From Pseudomonas sp. KUIN-1 (lineage in GTDB: Bacteria; Pseudomonadota; Gammaproteobacteria; Pseudomonadales; Pseudomonadaceae), in NCBI RefSeq assembly GCF_009176725.1, contig NZ_AP020337.1, positions 5,506,001-5,570,000 on the forward strand: a stretch of 64,000 nt of DNA, in the 5' to 3' direction. The translations under genes and the position numbers were made by a program. Within the stretch, counting starts at the first letter, position 1. The number at the start of each line of letters is the position of its first letter. The notes under the pieces are model-generated. The model saw only the letters and a program-made list of their open reading frames with translations. It did not search any database and was not told the DNA's origin. Positions 52,902 through 61,855 of the stretch are shown here, piece after piece.

Positions 52902-53966
52902 TCAGTTGACCTTGGCATCCAGTTCGCCACGCGCGTAGCGTTCGAACATGGCGTCCAGGGAGATCGGCTTGATCTTCGAGGCGTTGCCAGCGGTGCCGAA
53001 TGCTTCGTAACGAGCGATACATACATCACGCATGGCCGAAACGGTCTTGGCCAGGTACTTGCGCGGGTCGAACTCGCTCGGGTTTTTGGCCATGAATTCG
53101 CGGATGGCACCGGTCGACGCCAGACGCAGGTCGGTGTCGATGTTGACCTTGCGCACGCCGTGCTTGATGCCTTCAACGATTTCTTCGACCGGCACACCGT
53201 AGGTTTCTTTGATGTCGCCGCCGAACTCGTTGATGATCTTCAGCCATTCCTGTGGAACGGACGAAGAACCGTGCATCACCAGGTGAGTGTTGGGGATGCG
53301 CTTGTGGATCTCTTTGATCCGCTCGATCGCCAGGATGTCGCCGGTAGGCGGCTTGGTGAACTTGTAAGCGCCGTGGCTGGTGCCGATGGCGATGGCCAGG
53401 GCATCGACCTGAGTGCGCTTGACGAAATCAGCGGCTTCTTCCGGGTCGGTCAGCATCTGGCTGTGATCCAGAACGCCTTCCGCACCAACGCCGTCTTCTT
53501 CACCGGCCATGCCGGTTTCCAGCGAACCCAGCACGCCCAGCTCGCCCTCCACCGAAACGCCGCAGGCGTGAGCGAAGGACACCACGCGACGGGTAACGTC
53601 GACGTTGTAGTCGTAATCGGCCGGGGACTTGCCGTCTTCACGCAGCGAGCCGTCCATCATGACCGAGCTGAAACCCAGCTGGATCGAGCGCTGGCAGATG
53701 TCAGGGCTGGTGCCGTGGTCCTGGTGCATGACCACCGGGATGTGCGGGAATTCTTCGATCGCGGCGAGGATCAGGTGACGCAGAAACGGCGCGCCGGCGT
53801 ATTTGCGGGCACCGGCAGAAGCCTGGACGATCACCGGGGAGTCGGTCTTGTCGGCCGCTTCCATAATGGCGCGCATCTGTTCCAGGTTGTTTACGTTGAA
53901 GGCTGGAACGCCGTAGCCGAATTCGGCTGCGTGGTCCAACATCTGGCGCATGCTGATAAGTGCCAT
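52902..53966 (-). CDS. fba: Class II fructose-bisphosphate aldolase
   Basis: A 354-residue zinc-dependent aldolase of glycolysis/gluconeogenesis. Zinc ligands are seen in VMHQDHGTSPD and VMHGSSSVP, with the GTSHGAYKF and KVNIDTDLRLA phosphate-binding region near the end. It is the Calvin-cycle subtype of class II aldolases. ATG 53964-53966 (MALISMRQMLDHA) is the family start; extra upstream codons are not. Genes pgk, epd and tkt lie upstream on the same strand, as in P. aeruginosa. Confidence 0.96.
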   Translation of the reverse strand: MALISMRQMLDHAAEFGYGVPAFNVNNLEQMRAIMEAADKTDSPVIVQASAGARKYAGAPFLRHLILAAIEEFPHIPVVMHQDHGTSPDICQRSIQLGFSSVMMDGSLREDGKSPADYDYNVDVTRRVVSFAHACGVSVEGELGVLGSLETGMAGEEDGVGAEGVLDHSQMLTDPEEAADFVKRTQVDALAIAIGTSHGAYKFTKPPTGDILAIERIKEIHKRIPNTHLVMHGSSSVPQEWLKIINEFGGDIKETYGVPVEEIVEGIKHGVRKVNIDTDLRLASTGAIREFMAKNPSEFDPRKYLAKTVSAMRDVCIARYEAFGTAGNASKIKPISLDAMFERYARGELDAKVN

Positions 53967-54079
53967 TGTCTGTGTCTCTCCCGGTAGGGTCGTTAGTCGA
54001 GCAAGCCTGCCGTAGTGGCGGCTGCCATTCAAGTTATAAGCTCAGCCGCGAGGCCGTGCGTGTGTGCCCGAGATCCGAC

Positions 54080-54406
54080 TTATCTGGCCTTGCAGCCGCG
54101 ACCGATCAGATCGTTGGTAGCGTCCCAGTAGATCAGGCCCTCGCTACCCTTGTTGACGAATGCCAACACATTGTTGCTGTACAGCGTTCCGCTGGCAGCG
54201 CCGGGTTCGGCCTTGAGCCTGAACACCTGATCGCTCTGATTCAGACGCACATCGACTTCCTTTTTGGCCGAGTCGATGTAGCGCCAGTTGACCTCAGCAT
54301 TGCTGTCGCATACCCAGCGATTCCAGGGATCATTCTGCTGCGGTGAACTCATGCTCGAACAACCGCCAAGCACTGCCAAAACCCCGAGGGCAATCACGCC
54401 TTTCAT
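54080..54406 (-). CDS. MliC-type lysozyme inhibitor lipoprotein
   Basis: A 108-residue outer-membrane or periplasmic lipoprotein with a lipobox (VLGGC, Cys16). The mature domain shows the MliC/PliC pattern: WVCDSNAEVNWRY, then SGTLYSNNVLAFVNKGSEGL and a final Cys. Such proteins block c-type lysozymes. It lies upstream of fba on the same strand. Family assignment by eye. Confidence 0.8.
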   Translation of the reverse strand: MKGVIALGVLAVLGGCSSMSSPQQNDPWNRWVCDSNAEVNWRYIDSAKKEVDVRLNQSDQVFRLKAEPGAASGTLYSNNVLAFVNKGSEGLIYWDATNDLIGRGCKAR

Positions 54407-54458
54407 TACGTCTCCTGGCTGCCCTGCGAAACGCGGCGTGTGCCGGCCGTTTCAACTG

Positions 54459-54656
54459 TCAGGGGCAGTTCTGTTCCTGTTTTCGGTCATCGGCCGGCTC
54501 ACCGGTCACATGCGCCTCGACCCGTTGACTGTTTTCGGTCGTCGGCACATTCACGTCGGCCGGGCTGAATATCTGACAGGTCTTGGCACGCGAGCCAGAA
54601 CCGGTACAACCAGCCAGTACAAGGCAGCTCATAAGAGCCAGGGCAGCGATCTTCAT
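54459..54656 (-). CDS. Small lipoprotein, function unknown
   Basis: A 65-residue protein with a lipobox (VLAGC, Cys17) after MKIAALALMSCL. The mature part of about 49 residues has three Cys counting the lipid Cys. ATG 54654-54656 follows AAGGAG, an excellent ribosome site, and a start 15 codons upstream would break the signal peptide. Nothing shows its role. Confidence 0.7.
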   Translation of the reverse strand: MKIAALALMSCLVLAGCTGSGSRAKTCQIFSPADVNVPTTENSQRVEAHVTGEPADDRKQEQNCP

Positions 54657-54740
54657 GGCGAAACTCCTTTCGCGGAAAAATATCCACCCTTTAAAGACCA
54701 CTGAAGCCCGTCAATGTTGCCAACGGGTTTCAGACCTGGC

Positions 54741-54971
54741 TCACAGACAACCTACATTGCCGGTCCGCGGCATGAATTCGTAACGATCCCATACTTCCGG
54801 GCCGCCGCGCTTGTAGACAACCGGCACCGTTTCGGCCTGCCAGCCCGCCTGATAGCAGCTTAGCTGGAGCGGTTGCGTCGGGGAGTCGCTCTCCACCTCT
54901 TCAGCCGCAGGCTTGCCCGCGCAACCGGCCAGTAAACCTGCGATGAGAAACCACGGTAACGCCCTGACCAT
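54741..54971 (-). CDS. Small lipoprotein, function unknown
   Basis: A 76-residue protein: signal MVRALPWFLIAGLLAG with lipobox LAGC (Cys17), then a mature part with LSCYQAGWQAETVPVVYKRG and a final Cys. The start 54969-54971 follows AAGGAGTGG. It lies 27 bp after the pgk stop and is probably cotranscribed. With the MliC-like and the other lipoprotein it forms a row of three small lipoproteins between pgk and fba. Confidence 0.72.
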   Translation of the reverse strand: MVRALPWFLIAGLLAGCAGKPAAEEVESDSPTQPLQLSCYQAGWQAETVPVVYKRGGPEVWDRYEFMPRTGNVGCL

Positions 54972-54998
54972 TGACCACTCCTTGTCCAAGGCTTTCAC

Positions 54999-56162
54999 TC
55001 AAGCCTTGGCGCGTTGTTCGAGCACTTCCACCGCTGGCAGGACCTTGCCTTCCACGAACTCGAGGAACGCACCGCCACCGGTCGAAATGTAGGAAATCTG
55101 TTGTGCAACACCATACTTGTCGATGGCCGCCAGTGTGTCACCACCGCCCGCGATGGAGAACGCCTGGCTTTCAGCAATGGCCTTGGCCAGCGTTTTGGTG
55201 CCTTCACCGAACTGATCGAACTCAAATACGCCGACCGGACCGTTCCACAGGATAGTCCCGGAAGATTTCAGTAATTCGGCGAAATGTGCAGCAGTTTGCG
55301 GGCCAATATCGAGAATCATGTCGTCATCGGCAACATCGGCAATCAGCTTGACGGTAGCGGCAGCGCTCTCGGCGAACTCCTTGGCAACCACCACGTCAGT
55401 TGGCAGTGGCACGCTGACCTTGGCGGCGATGGCGCGTGCGGTGTCGAGCAGATCAGGTTCGTACAGCGATTTACCGACCTTGTGACCGGCTGCAGCCAGG
55501 AAGGTGTTGGCAATGCCGCCGCCGACGATCAACTGATTGCAGATGCCGCTCAGGCTGTTGAGCACATCCAGCTTGGTGGAGACCTTGGAGCCGGCAACGA
55601 TGGCGGTCATCGGCTGGGCCGGAGCGCCCAATGCCTTGCCCAGTGCTTCGAGCTCGGCGGCCAGCAACGGACCCGCCGCCGCCACCTTGGCGAATTTGGC
55701 CACGCCGTGAGTAGAACCCTCGGCACGGTGCGCGGTGCCGAAGGCATCCATCACGAACACGTCGCACAGCGCTGCGTATTGCTGCGCCAGCTCGTCGGCG
55801 TTCTTTTTCTCGCCCTTGTTGAAGCGAACGTTCTCGAACAGGACCACATCACCGGCCTTCACGTCGACGCCGTCCAGGTAATCGGCAACCAGCGGAACGT
55901 CACGACCCAGCGCCTTGCTCAGGTAGTCGGCAACCGGCTTGAGACTGTTCTCGGCAGAAAACTCACCTTCTGTCGGGCGGCCAAGGTGCGAGCAGACCAT
56001 GACGGCCGCGCCCTTTTCCAGCGCCAGCCTGATGGTCGGCAGCGAAGCGAGGATACGTGCATCACTGCTGACCACGCCGTCCTTTACCGGGACGTTGAGG
56101 TCTTCGCGAATCAGTACACGTTTACCTTGCAGATCGAGGTCGGTCATCTTCAAGACGGTCAT
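54999..56162 (-). CDS. pgk: Phosphoglycerate kinase
   Basis: A 387-residue enzyme converting 1,3-bisphosphoglycerate to 3-phosphoglycerate with ATP formation. Signatures: REDLNVPVKDG, SHLGRPTEG, the ATP site GGGDTLAAI and FLEFVEGKVLP at the end. ATG 56160-56162 gives the Pseudomonas start MTVLKMTDLDLQGKR after CAGGAATG. It follows epd with a 22-bp gap. Confidence 0.97.
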   Translation of the reverse strand: MTVLKMTDLDLQGKRVLIREDLNVPVKDGVVSSDARILASLPTIRLALEKGAAVMVCSHLGRPTEGEFSAENSLKPVADYLSKALGRDVPLVADYLDGVDVKAGDVVLFENVRFNKGEKKNADELAQQYAALCDVFVMDAFGTAHRAEGSTHGVAKFAKVAAAGPLLAAELEALGKALGAPAQPMTAIVAGSKVSTKLDVLNSLSGICNQLIVGGGIANTFLAAAGHKVGKSLYEPDLLDTARAIAAKVSVPLPTDVVVAKEFAESAAATVKLIADVADDDMILDIGPQTAAHFAELLKSSGTILWNGPVGVFEFDQFGEGTKTLAKAIAESQAFSIAGGGDTLAAIDKYGVAQQISYISTGGGAFLEFVEGKVLPAVEVLEQRAKA

Positions 56163-56184
56163 GAGCATTCCTGTTTTTTTACTG

Positions 56185-57228
56185 TTATTGGTCAGCGACG
56201 CGCAGAAAGTGATCGGCGACGTCGAGCATTCGATTGGCAAAGCCCCACTCGTTGTCGAACCAGGCCAGCAGATTGACCAGCCGGGGTCCGGAAACGCGGG
56301 TCTGACTCGCATCGACAATGGCCGAATGCGGGTCATGGTTGAAATCGCAACTGGCGTGCGGCAATTCAGTGTAGGCCAGCAGTCCCTTGAGCGGACCGCT
56401 GGTGGCGGCCTCACGCAGGATACGGTTGATCTCCACGGCATCGGTGTCTCGCGACATCTGCAACGTAATGTCCAGACAGGACACATTCACGGTCGGCACG
56501 CGAACAGCTTTGGCCTGAATTCGGCCGGCAAGTTCCGGAAGCAGCCGTTCGATTCCTCGCGCCAGACCGGTGGACACCGGGATGATCGACTGGAAGGCCG
56601 AGCGGGTACGGCGCAGATCCTCGTGATGATAAGCATCGATCACCGGTTGATCGTTCATCGCCGAGTGGATGGTGGTAATGGTCATGTATTCCAGGCCGAT
56701 GGCCTGATCCAGCAAGCGCAGCAGCGGCACACTGCAGTTGGTGGTGCACGACGCGGCGGAGACCAGCAGCTCGCGGCCGGTCAGCTTGTGCTGATTGATG
56801 CCGAACACCACGGTGGCATCGACATCCCGTTCGCTGGCCATCGGCTGGGAAAACAGCACCCGCGGCGCGCCGGCATCCAGAAAGCGCTGGCCATCTTCGC
56901 GAGTGTTGTAGACACCGGAACACTCAAGCACCAGATCGACTTCCAGAGCGGCCCAGTCGATGCCTTCCGGCGTCGCACTGCGCAACACCTTGATCCGGTG
57001 ATCATTGATGTGCAGGTATTGCCCTTCGACCCGCACTTCGCCGGGGAACCGGCCATGTGTGGAATCAAAGCGCGTGAGGTATTCGAGACTGGCCATGTCG
57101 GCCAGATCATTGATGGCAACCACTTCAAACCCGGCCTTGGCCCCTCGCTCGCACAGCGCGCGAACGACGCAACGACCAATACGGCCGTAACCGTTCAGAG
57201 CAACTTTGTAAGGGCGGGGCTGGGGCAT
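56185..57228 (-). CDS. epd: Erythrose-4-phosphate dehydrogenase
   Basis: A 347-residue GAPDH-fold enzyme that makes 4-phosphoerythronate for pyridoxal phosphate synthesis. The Rossmann start is YKVALNGYGRIGRCVVRAL; the catalytic Cys is in SAASCTTNCSVP. I call Epd and not GapA because it lies between tkt and pgk, the standard epd place, and has Epd-like INDLADMASLEYLTRFDSTH. A GapA role cannot be fully excluded. ATG 57226-57228 is chosen; the residues upstream do not fit the family. Confidence 0.9.
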   Translation of the reverse strand: MPQPRPYKVALNGYGRIGRCVVRALCERGAKAGFEVVAINDLADMASLEYLTRFDSTHGRFPGEVRVEGQYLHINDHRIKVLRSATPEGIDWAALEVDLVLECSGVYNTREDGQRFLDAGAPRVLFSQPMASERDVDATVVFGINQHKLTGRELLVSAASCTTNCSVPLLRLLDQAIGLEYMTITTIHSAMNDQPVIDAYHHEDLRRTRSAFQSIIPVSTGLARGIERLLPELAGRIQAKAVRVPTVNVSCLDITLQMSRDTDAVEINRILREAATSGPLKGLLAYTELPHASCDFNHDPHSAIVDASQTRVSGPRLVNLLAWFDNEWGFANRMLDVADHFLRVADQ

Positions 57229-57255
57229 GAAGTTTTCGCCAGGGAATAACAATCA

Positions 57256-57290
57256 TGTGGGAGCGAAGCGTCGCCCGGTCCGCTCCCACA
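57256..57290. repeat. REP-like hairpin between epd and tkt
   Basis: TGTGGGAGCG (57256-57265) is opposed by CGCTCCCACA (57281-57290), a perfect 10-bp stem around a 15-nt loop. The arms are like those of the REP doublet but have a different loop. It lies in the 83-bp gap between the two genes. Confidence 0.7.
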
Positions 57291-57311
57291 ACATCAACAT
57301 CACATAGCTGA

Positions 57312-59309
57312 TCAGTCTTCCAGCAGCTCTTCAGCAGTGCTCAGGACGTTTTCCAGCGTGAAGCCGAACTCTTCGAACAGCGCTGGCGCAGGGGCCGACT
57401 CGCCGAAGGTGGTCATGCCGATCACGCGCCCTTCCAGACCAACGTATTTGTACCAGTAGTCGGCGTGAGCCGCTTCGATGGCAATACGCGCGCTGACCTG
57501 CAACGGCAGCACCGCCTGCTTGTAAGCAGCATCCTGAGCTTCGAAAATGCTGGTGCATGGCATGGACACCACGCGCACGTTGCGACCCTGCTCGGTCAGC
57601 TTGTCGTACGCCTGCACAGCCAGACCGACTTCCGAACCGGTTGCGATCAGGATCAGTTCAGGCTCGGCAGCACAGTCACGCAGCACGTAGCCGCCACGCG
57701 CGATGTAGGACAGTTGCTTCTCGTCACGCGCCTGATGGGTCAGATTCTGACGGGAGAAGATCAGTGCCGACGGGCCATCGTCACGCTCGATCGCGTGTTT
57801 CCAGGCTACGGCCGACTCCACGGCATCCGCAGGACGCCAGGTGTCCAGGTTCGGCGTGGTACGCAGACTGGTCAATTGCTCGATCGGCTGGTGAGTCGGA
57901 CCGTCTTCGCCCAGACCGATGGAGTCGTGGGTGAATACGTAGATCACGCGCTTCTTCATCAACGAGGCCATACGCACCGCGTTGCGAGCGTATTCCATGA
58001 AGATCAGGAAGGTGGCGCCGTAAGGCACGAAGCCGCCGTGCAAGGCGATGCCGTTCATCATGGCGCCCATGCCGAACTCGCGAACACCGTAGTGCAGGTA
58101 GTTGCCGTTAGGGTCTTCGCCGGTGATGCTCTTGCAGCCTTTCCAGATGGTCAGGTTGGACCCGGCAAGGTCAGCCGAACCACCCAGAATTTCAGGCAAC
58201 AACGGGCCCAGTGCACCCAGCGCGTTCTGGCTGGCCTTGCGGCTGGCGATGGTTTCGCCCTTTGCGTTGACTTCGGCGACATAAGCCGCTGATTTTTCAG
58301 CGAAATCATCAGGCAACTGCCCACTCATGCGACGAATGAAGTCATTGGCCAGCTCCGGGAACGCGGCGGAATAGTCAGCAAAGCGCTGGTCCCACTCGGC
58401 TTCGGCAGCCAGGCCTTTTTCCTTCCCGTTCCACTCGGCATAGATATCAGCCGGGATTTCGAAAGGACCGTAGTTCCACTTCAGTGCAGCACGGGTCAGG
58501 GCGATTTCGTCAGCACCCAGCGGCGCACCGTGGGACTCTTCCTTGCCCTGTTTGTTCGGCGAACCGAAACCGATGGTGGTCTTGCAGCAGATCAGCGTCG
58601 GCTGATCGCTCTTGCGAGCGGTCTCGATGGCCGTCTTGATTTCTTCAGGATCATGACCGTCGACATTGCGGATCACCAGCCAGCCGTAGGACTCGAAACG
58701 CTTTGGCGTATCGTCGGTAAACCAGCCTTCCACTTCGCCATCGATGGAGATGCCGTTGTCGTCGTAGAACGCGATCAGCTTGTTCAACTGCAACGTACCG
58801 GCCAGCGAGGCCGCTTCGTGGGAAATACCTTCCATCATGCAGCCATCACCCATGAACACGTAGGTATGGTGATCGACGATGGAGTGGCCTGGGCGGTTGA
58901 ACTGCGCGGCGAGCGTCTTCTCGGCAGCAGCGAAACCGACAGCGTTGGCAAAGCCCTGACCCAGCGGACCGGTGGTGGTCTCGATGCCAGGCGTGTAACC
59001 GTATTCCGGGTGGCCCGGTGTACGGCTGTGCAATTGACGGAAGTTTTTCAGGTCGTCGATGGACAGGTCGTAGCCGGTCAGGTGCAGCAGCGAATAGACC
59101 AGCATCGAGCCGTGGCCGTTGGACATGATGAAACGGTCACGGTCGGCAAACGAAGGGTTTGCCGGGTTGTGCTTCAGATAATCGCGCCAAAGAACCTCGG
59201 CGATATCCGCCATGCCCATGGGGGCACCCGGATGGCCGCTGTTGGCTTTTTGCACGGCATCCATGCTGAGGGCACGAATAGCGTTGGCACGCTCACGACG
59301 GCTTGGCAT
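57312..59309 (-). CDS. tkt: Transketolase
   Basis: A 665-residue thiamine-diphosphate enzyme of the pentose phosphate pathway. N-terminal part MPSRRERANAIRALSMDAVQ, TPP motif GDGCMMEGISHEA, and EDGPTHQPIEQLTSLR near the catalytic region. ATG 59307-59309 follows CAGGAGATCAGCG. First of the tkt-epd-pgk-fba block. Divergent from the ArsR-type gene across 258 bp that include a palindrome. Confidence 0.97.
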   Translation of the reverse strand: MPSRRERANAIRALSMDAVQKANSGHPGAPMGMADIAEVLWRDYLKHNPANPSFADRDRFIMSNGHGSMLVYSLLHLTGYDLSIDDLKNFRQLHSRTPGHPEYGYTPGIETTTGPLGQGFANAVGFAAAEKTLAAQFNRPGHSIVDHHTYVFMGDGCMMEGISHEAASLAGTLQLNKLIAFYDDNGISIDGEVEGWFTDDTPKRFESYGWLVIRNVDGHDPEEIKTAIETARKSDQPTLICCKTTIGFGSPNKQGKEESHGAPLGADEIALTRAALKWNYGPFEIPADIYAEWNGKEKGLAAEAEWDQRFADYSAAFPELANDFIRRMSGQLPDDFAEKSAAYVAEVNAKGETIASRKASQNALGALGPLLPEILGGSADLAGSNLTIWKGCKSITGEDPNGNYLHYGVREFGMGAMMNGIALHGGFVPYGATFLIFMEYARNAVRMASLMKKRVIYVFTHDSIGLGEDGPTHQPIEQLTSLRTTPNLDTWRPADAVESAVAWKHAIERDDGPSALIFSRQNLTHQARDEKQLSYIARGGYVLRDCAAEPELILIATGSEVGLAVQAYDKLTEQGRNVRVVSMPCTSIFEAQDAAYKQAVLPLQVSARIAIEAAHADYWYKYVGLEGRVIGMTTFGESAPAPALFEEFGFTLENVLSTAEELLED

Positions 59310-59503
59310 CGCTGATCTCCTGGGAATTAAGAAATAGGATTGAGAAAAAGAAGGCCATTTTCCCTCACGGACAGGCCGGGGGCAATCACAGATAGACGAC
59401 CATAGGCTTTTTTCCGGGGTTGCGGACATTATTTGCCACGCAAAGACTGGATCACCCGCCTGCACGACAAGTTCACAACGCCTGACCGACGCCATCCATC
59501 CCG

Positions 59504-59527
59504 CAATATCAAAACTTTTTGATATTG
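59504..59527. promoter_or_regulatory. Candidate ArsR-type operator
   Basis: CAATATCAAAAC followed by TTTTTGATATTG is a 24-bp palindrome with a single mismatch, 40 bp before the ArsR-methyltransferase gene and in the tkt divergent gap. Long AT palindromes of this kind are typical ArsR-family sites. It may mediate autoregulation and control of metK. Confidence 0.6.
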
Positions 59528-59567
59528 CCCTTGCGACACTCCGGATCGCTCTCTAGACTGCGCAGCT

Positions 59568-60563
59568 ATGAACCTGCGTGTACCTGCCATTCGCCACGAT
59601 GCATGCGACGACCTCTCTGCATTGTGCAAGGCCGGCGGCGATCCCTTGCGGCTGAACGTGCTGCGTGTGCTGACCAACGACTCGTTCGGCGTACTGGAAC
59701 TGGCGCAGATTTTCGCCATCGGCCAGTCCGGCATGAGCCACCACCTCAAGGTGCTGGCGCAGGCTGATCTGGTCGCGACACGGCGTGAAGGCAACGCGAT
59801 TTTCTACCGCCGCGCCCTGCCCCACACCGAATTACCGGGTGGCAGGCTGCATGCGGCGCTGCTCGATGAAGTGGATACGCTGGACTTGCCGGACGACGTA
59901 CAAAGCCGTATCGGCCTGGTGCATCGGCAACGGGCATTGGCCAGTCAGGATTTTTTCGCCCGCACCGCAGAAAAGTTTCGCGCCCAGCAGGACCTGATCG
60001 CCGGTTTGGCGCAGTACAGCGAAAGCCTGCTGACCTTGCTCGACAAACTGAGCTTCGGCGCGCAAGCGACCGCTCTGGAAGTAGGCCCCGGCGACGGCGG
60101 CTTCCTTCCTGAGCTGGCGCGACGCTTCGGTCAGGTGATCGCGATGGACAACAGCCCGGTCATGCTGGACCTGGCACGCGGCGTCTGCGAGCGCAAGGCA
60201 CTGGCTAACGTTGAGCTCAGACTGGCCGATGCACTGACCGACGCTAAAGTCAGTGCCGATTGCGTCGTCCTCAACATGGTGCTGCATCATTTCGCGGTAC
60301 CGGCCGAAGCCTTGAGGCAACTGGCCGAACATGTAAAACCCGGCGGTAGCCTGCTGGTAACAGAATTGTGTAGTCATGACCAGAGTTGGGCCAGGGAGGC
60401 CTGTGGCGATCTCTGGTTAGGTTTCGAGCAGGAAGACCTGGCCCGTTGGGCCATCGCTGCGGGGCTAGTTCCCGGGGAAAGCCTCTATGTAGGCTTACGT
60501 AATGGTTTCCAGATCCAGGTTCGCCATTTTCAGCGACCGGCTGGCGACACTCACCATCGGTAA
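59568..60563 (+). CDS. ArsR-type regulator fused to a SAM-methyltransferase domain
   Basis: A 331-residue two-domain protein. The winged HTH covers about residues 10-90 (FGVLELAQIFAIGQSGMSHH with LKVLAQADLVATRREG), and the class I methyltransferase domain covers about 150-320 (ALEVGPGDGGFLPELA, VIAMDNSPVMLDLA, LNMVLHHF). The gene ends 20 bp before metK and is likely its operon partner. In this context a regulator that senses SAM or S-adenosylhomocysteine is likely, as for SahR-type ArsR proteins, but that is inference. A palindrome lies upstream. Confidence 0.88.
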   Translation: MNLRVPAIRHDACDDLSALCKAGGDPLRLNVLRVLTNDSFGVLELAQIFAIGQSGMSHHLKVLAQADLVATRREGNAIFYRRALPHTELPGGRLHAALLDEVDTLDLPDDVQSRIGLVHRQRALASQDFFARTAEKFRAQQDLIAGLAQYSESLLTLLDKLSFGAQATALEVGPGDGGFLPELARRFGQVIAMDNSPVMLDLARGVCERKALANVELRLADALTDAKVSADCVVLNMVLHHFAVPAEALRQLAEHVKPGGSLLVTELCSHDQSWAREACGDLWLGFEQEDLARWAIAAGLVPGESLYVGLRNGFQIQVRHFQRPAGDTHHR

Positions 60564-60583
60564 AATGAAGGAAACCCGTAGAG

Positions 60584-61774
60584 ATGAGCGAATACTCACT
60601 TTTCACCTCCGAGTCCGTGTCCGAAGGGCATCCGGACAAGATCGCCGACCAGATTTCCGACGCGGTTCTGGACGCCATCATCGCTGAAGACAAATACGCC
60701 CGTGTAGCGTGCGAAACACTGGTCAAGACCGGTGTGGCGATCATCGCTGGCGAAGTGTCGACTTCGGCCTGGGTCGATCTGGAAGACATCGTGCGTAACG
60801 TCATCCTCGACATCGGCTACAACAGCTCCGACGTCGGTTTCGACGGCGCGACCTGCGGCGTGATGAACATCATCGGCAAGCAGTCGGTAGACATCGCCCA
60901 GGGCGTTGACCGCAGCAAGCCAGAAGATCAGGGCGCTGGCGACCAGGGCCTGATGTTCGGCTATGCCAGCAACGAGACTGACGTGCTGATGCCAGCGCCG
61001 ATCACCTTCTCCCATCAGTTGGTGCAGCGTCAGGCCGAAGCGCGTAAATCCGGCCTGCTGCCGTGGCTGCGCCCGGATGCCAAATCCCAGGTCACCTGCC
61101 GTTACGAAAACGGCAAGGTGGTCGGCGTCGACGCTATCGTATTGTCGACCCAGCACAACCCGGATGTGTCGTACAAGGACCTGCGCGAAGGCGTGATGGA
61201 GCTGATCGTCAAGCACGTCATCCCTGCGCACCTGCTGCACAAGGACACCCAGTTCCACATCAACCCGACCGGCAACTTCATCATCGGTGGCCCGGTAGGC
61301 GACTGCGGTCTGACCGGCCGCAAGATCATCGTCGACACCTACGGCGGCATGGCCCGTCACGGCGGCGGTGCTTTCTCCGGCAAGGACCCATCGAAGGTTG
61401 ACCGTTCGGCTGCCTACGCCGGTCGCTACGTCGCCAAGAACATCGTCGCTGCCGGCCTGGCCGAGCGTTGCGAGATTCAGGTGTCCTACGCCATCGGCGT
61501 CGCTCAACCGACTTCGATCTCGCTGAACACGTTCGGCACCGGCAAGCTGTCCGATGACAAGATCATCAAGCTGGTCCGCGACAATTTCGACCTGCGTCCT
61601 TACGCAATCACCACCATGCTCGACCTGCTGCACCCGATGTACCAGGCCACTGCAGCCTACGGCCACTTCGGTCGTATCCCGGTCGAAATGACCGTTGGCG
61701 ATGACACCTTCACCGCCTTCACCTGGGAAAAAACCGACCGCGCCGACGCCCTGCGCACAGCTGCCGGTCTGTAA
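60584..61774 (+). CDS. metK: S-adenosylmethionine synthase
   Basis: MetK makes SAM from Met and ATP. Length 396 is standard. Signature GAGDQGLMFGYA, ATP loop GGGAFSGKDPSKVDRSAAY and the N-terminal SESVSEGHPDKIADQISDA are all present. A strong terminator follows. The gene is likely cotranscribed with the ArsR-methyltransferase gene. Confidence 0.98.
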   Translation: MSEYSLFTSESVSEGHPDKIADQISDAVLDAIIAEDKYARVACETLVKTGVAIIAGEVSTSAWVDLEDIVRNVILDIGYNSSDVGFDGATCGVMNIIGKQSVDIAQGVDRSKPEDQGAGDQGLMFGYASNETDVLMPAPITFSHQLVQRQAEARKSGLLPWLRPDAKSQVTCRYENGKVVGVDAIVLSTQHNPDVSYKDLREGVMELIVKHVIPAHLLHKDTQFHINPTGNFIIGGPVGDCGLTGRKIIVDTYGGMARHGGGAFSGKDPSKVDRSAAYAGRYVAKNIVAAGLAERCEIQVSYAIGVAQPTSISLNTFGTGKLSDDKIIKLVRDNFDLRPYAITTMLDLLHPMYQATAAYGHFGRIPVEMTVGDDTFTAFTWEKTDRADALRTAAGL

Positions 61775-61782
61775 AAACCCAG

Positions 61783-61824
61783 AAAAAAGCCCCGGACGAC
61801 CTAGTCGTTTCGGGGCTTTTTTTC
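61783..61824. terminator. Bidirectional terminator between metK and the LysE-type gene
   Basis: AAAAAAGCCCCG pairs with CGGGGCTTTTTTT, with an inner CGAC/GTCG extension. With A- and T-runs on opposite sides it can end both convergent transcripts. Confidence 0.9.
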
Positions 61825-61855
61825 GTCTGCGCGGCAGTCATTCCACGTTCACACT

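Noticed and set aside
59310..59495. N-terminal extension of transketolase
   Set aside because: Transketolase starts at MPSRRERANA; the upstream codons have no family match, and the good ribosome site is just before 59309.
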